NCBI GenBank assembly: GCA_947492575.1
Contig: CANLNK010000005.1
Coordinates: 225,876-289,875, forward strand
Length of the DNA stretch: 64,000 nt
From: an uncultured Thalassotalea sp.
GTDB taxonomy: Bacteria > Pseudomonadota > Gammaproteobacteria > Enterobacterales > Alteromonadaceae
Direction of reading: 5' to 3'
The notes below the pieces were generated by a model, which was not told the origin of the DNA, did not search any database, and worked only from the letters and a program-made list of their open reading frames with translations. Position numbers and translations under genes: made by a program. Below, one piece after another: positions 63,938 through 64,000 of the stretch. Each line of letters begins with the position of its first letter. Positions within the stretch are counted from its first letter, which is position 1.

Positions 63938-64000
63938 ATCCACTTCTCAGGGAGACCTAAGAAGTCTGTTTTGAACAGTTTAGTGGCTTTATATAGCGGT

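Overview
This window looks like the chromosome of a marine gammaproteobacterium of the order Alteromonadales, probably Colwelliaceae or a relative such as Thalassotalea. That placement is inferred from moderately AT-rich coding sequence, from familiar gammaproteobacterial gene orders (envC-gpmI / yibN-grxC-secB-gpsA-trmL, psd-rsgA / orn, queG / nnr-tsaE-amiB-mutL-miaA-hfq-hflX-hflK-hflC-yjeT-purA), and from a PEP-CTERM/exosortase regulatory locus. No tRNA, rRNA, CRISPR array, insertion sequence or prophage was seen.

Region 1 (1-7 kb): an RND efflux adaptor/pump pair, then convergently a compact four-gene operon: a Tat-signal protein, a PqqD-like protein, an HprK-related kinase and a nucleotidyltransferase-fold protein. 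It resembles a peptide- or protein-modification system with its own exported substrate, and its chemistry is undescribed as far as I know. It is the best candidate in the window for a new system.

Region 2 (7-25 kb): the PEP-CTERM (Prs) locus. It holds PrsK sensor kinase, PrsR sigma-54 activator, manC and cpsG for GDP-mannose supply, two tandem giant TPR lipoproteins (PrsT and a paralogue) and a PEP-CTERM surface protein. A divergent set follows: exosortase-associated N-acyltransferase, ThiF-like E1 enzyme, Acg-like nitroreductase, patatin and a trypsin-like protease. The PEP-CTERM gene has a good -24/-12 (sigma-54) promoter and, upstream of it, a 17-bp dyad TGTCAGAAAAGTTTACA. A near-identical copy (13 of 17) and a weaker copy lie between prsK and the Tat-protein operon, suggesting that PrsR controls both. 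The exosortase gene itself is not in the window.

Region 3 (25-45 kb): housekeeping and envelope genes. These are yibQ-envC-gpmI, yibN-grxC-secB-gpsA, trmL, a FieF-type cation exporter, pldB, a Cpx envelope-stress system (cpxA-cpxR divergent from a cpxP/spy-like gene with a perfect CpxR box), a BlaR1-like peptidase with TonB tail plus its BlaI repressor, a glycerophosphodiesterase, psd, rsgA, orn, a glycosyltransferase and a PAP2 phosphatase.

Region 4 (45-64 kb): a 1.19-kilo-residue hybrid-kinase-like protein that seems to have lost every phosphotransfer residue, then DUF1289, queG and the long nnr-to-yjeT run, purA and a short malic enzyme. The right end carries a strong stable-RNA-type promoter (TTGATC-N16-TAAAAT followed by GCGC), which suggests that an rRNA or tRNA operon starts just beyond the window.
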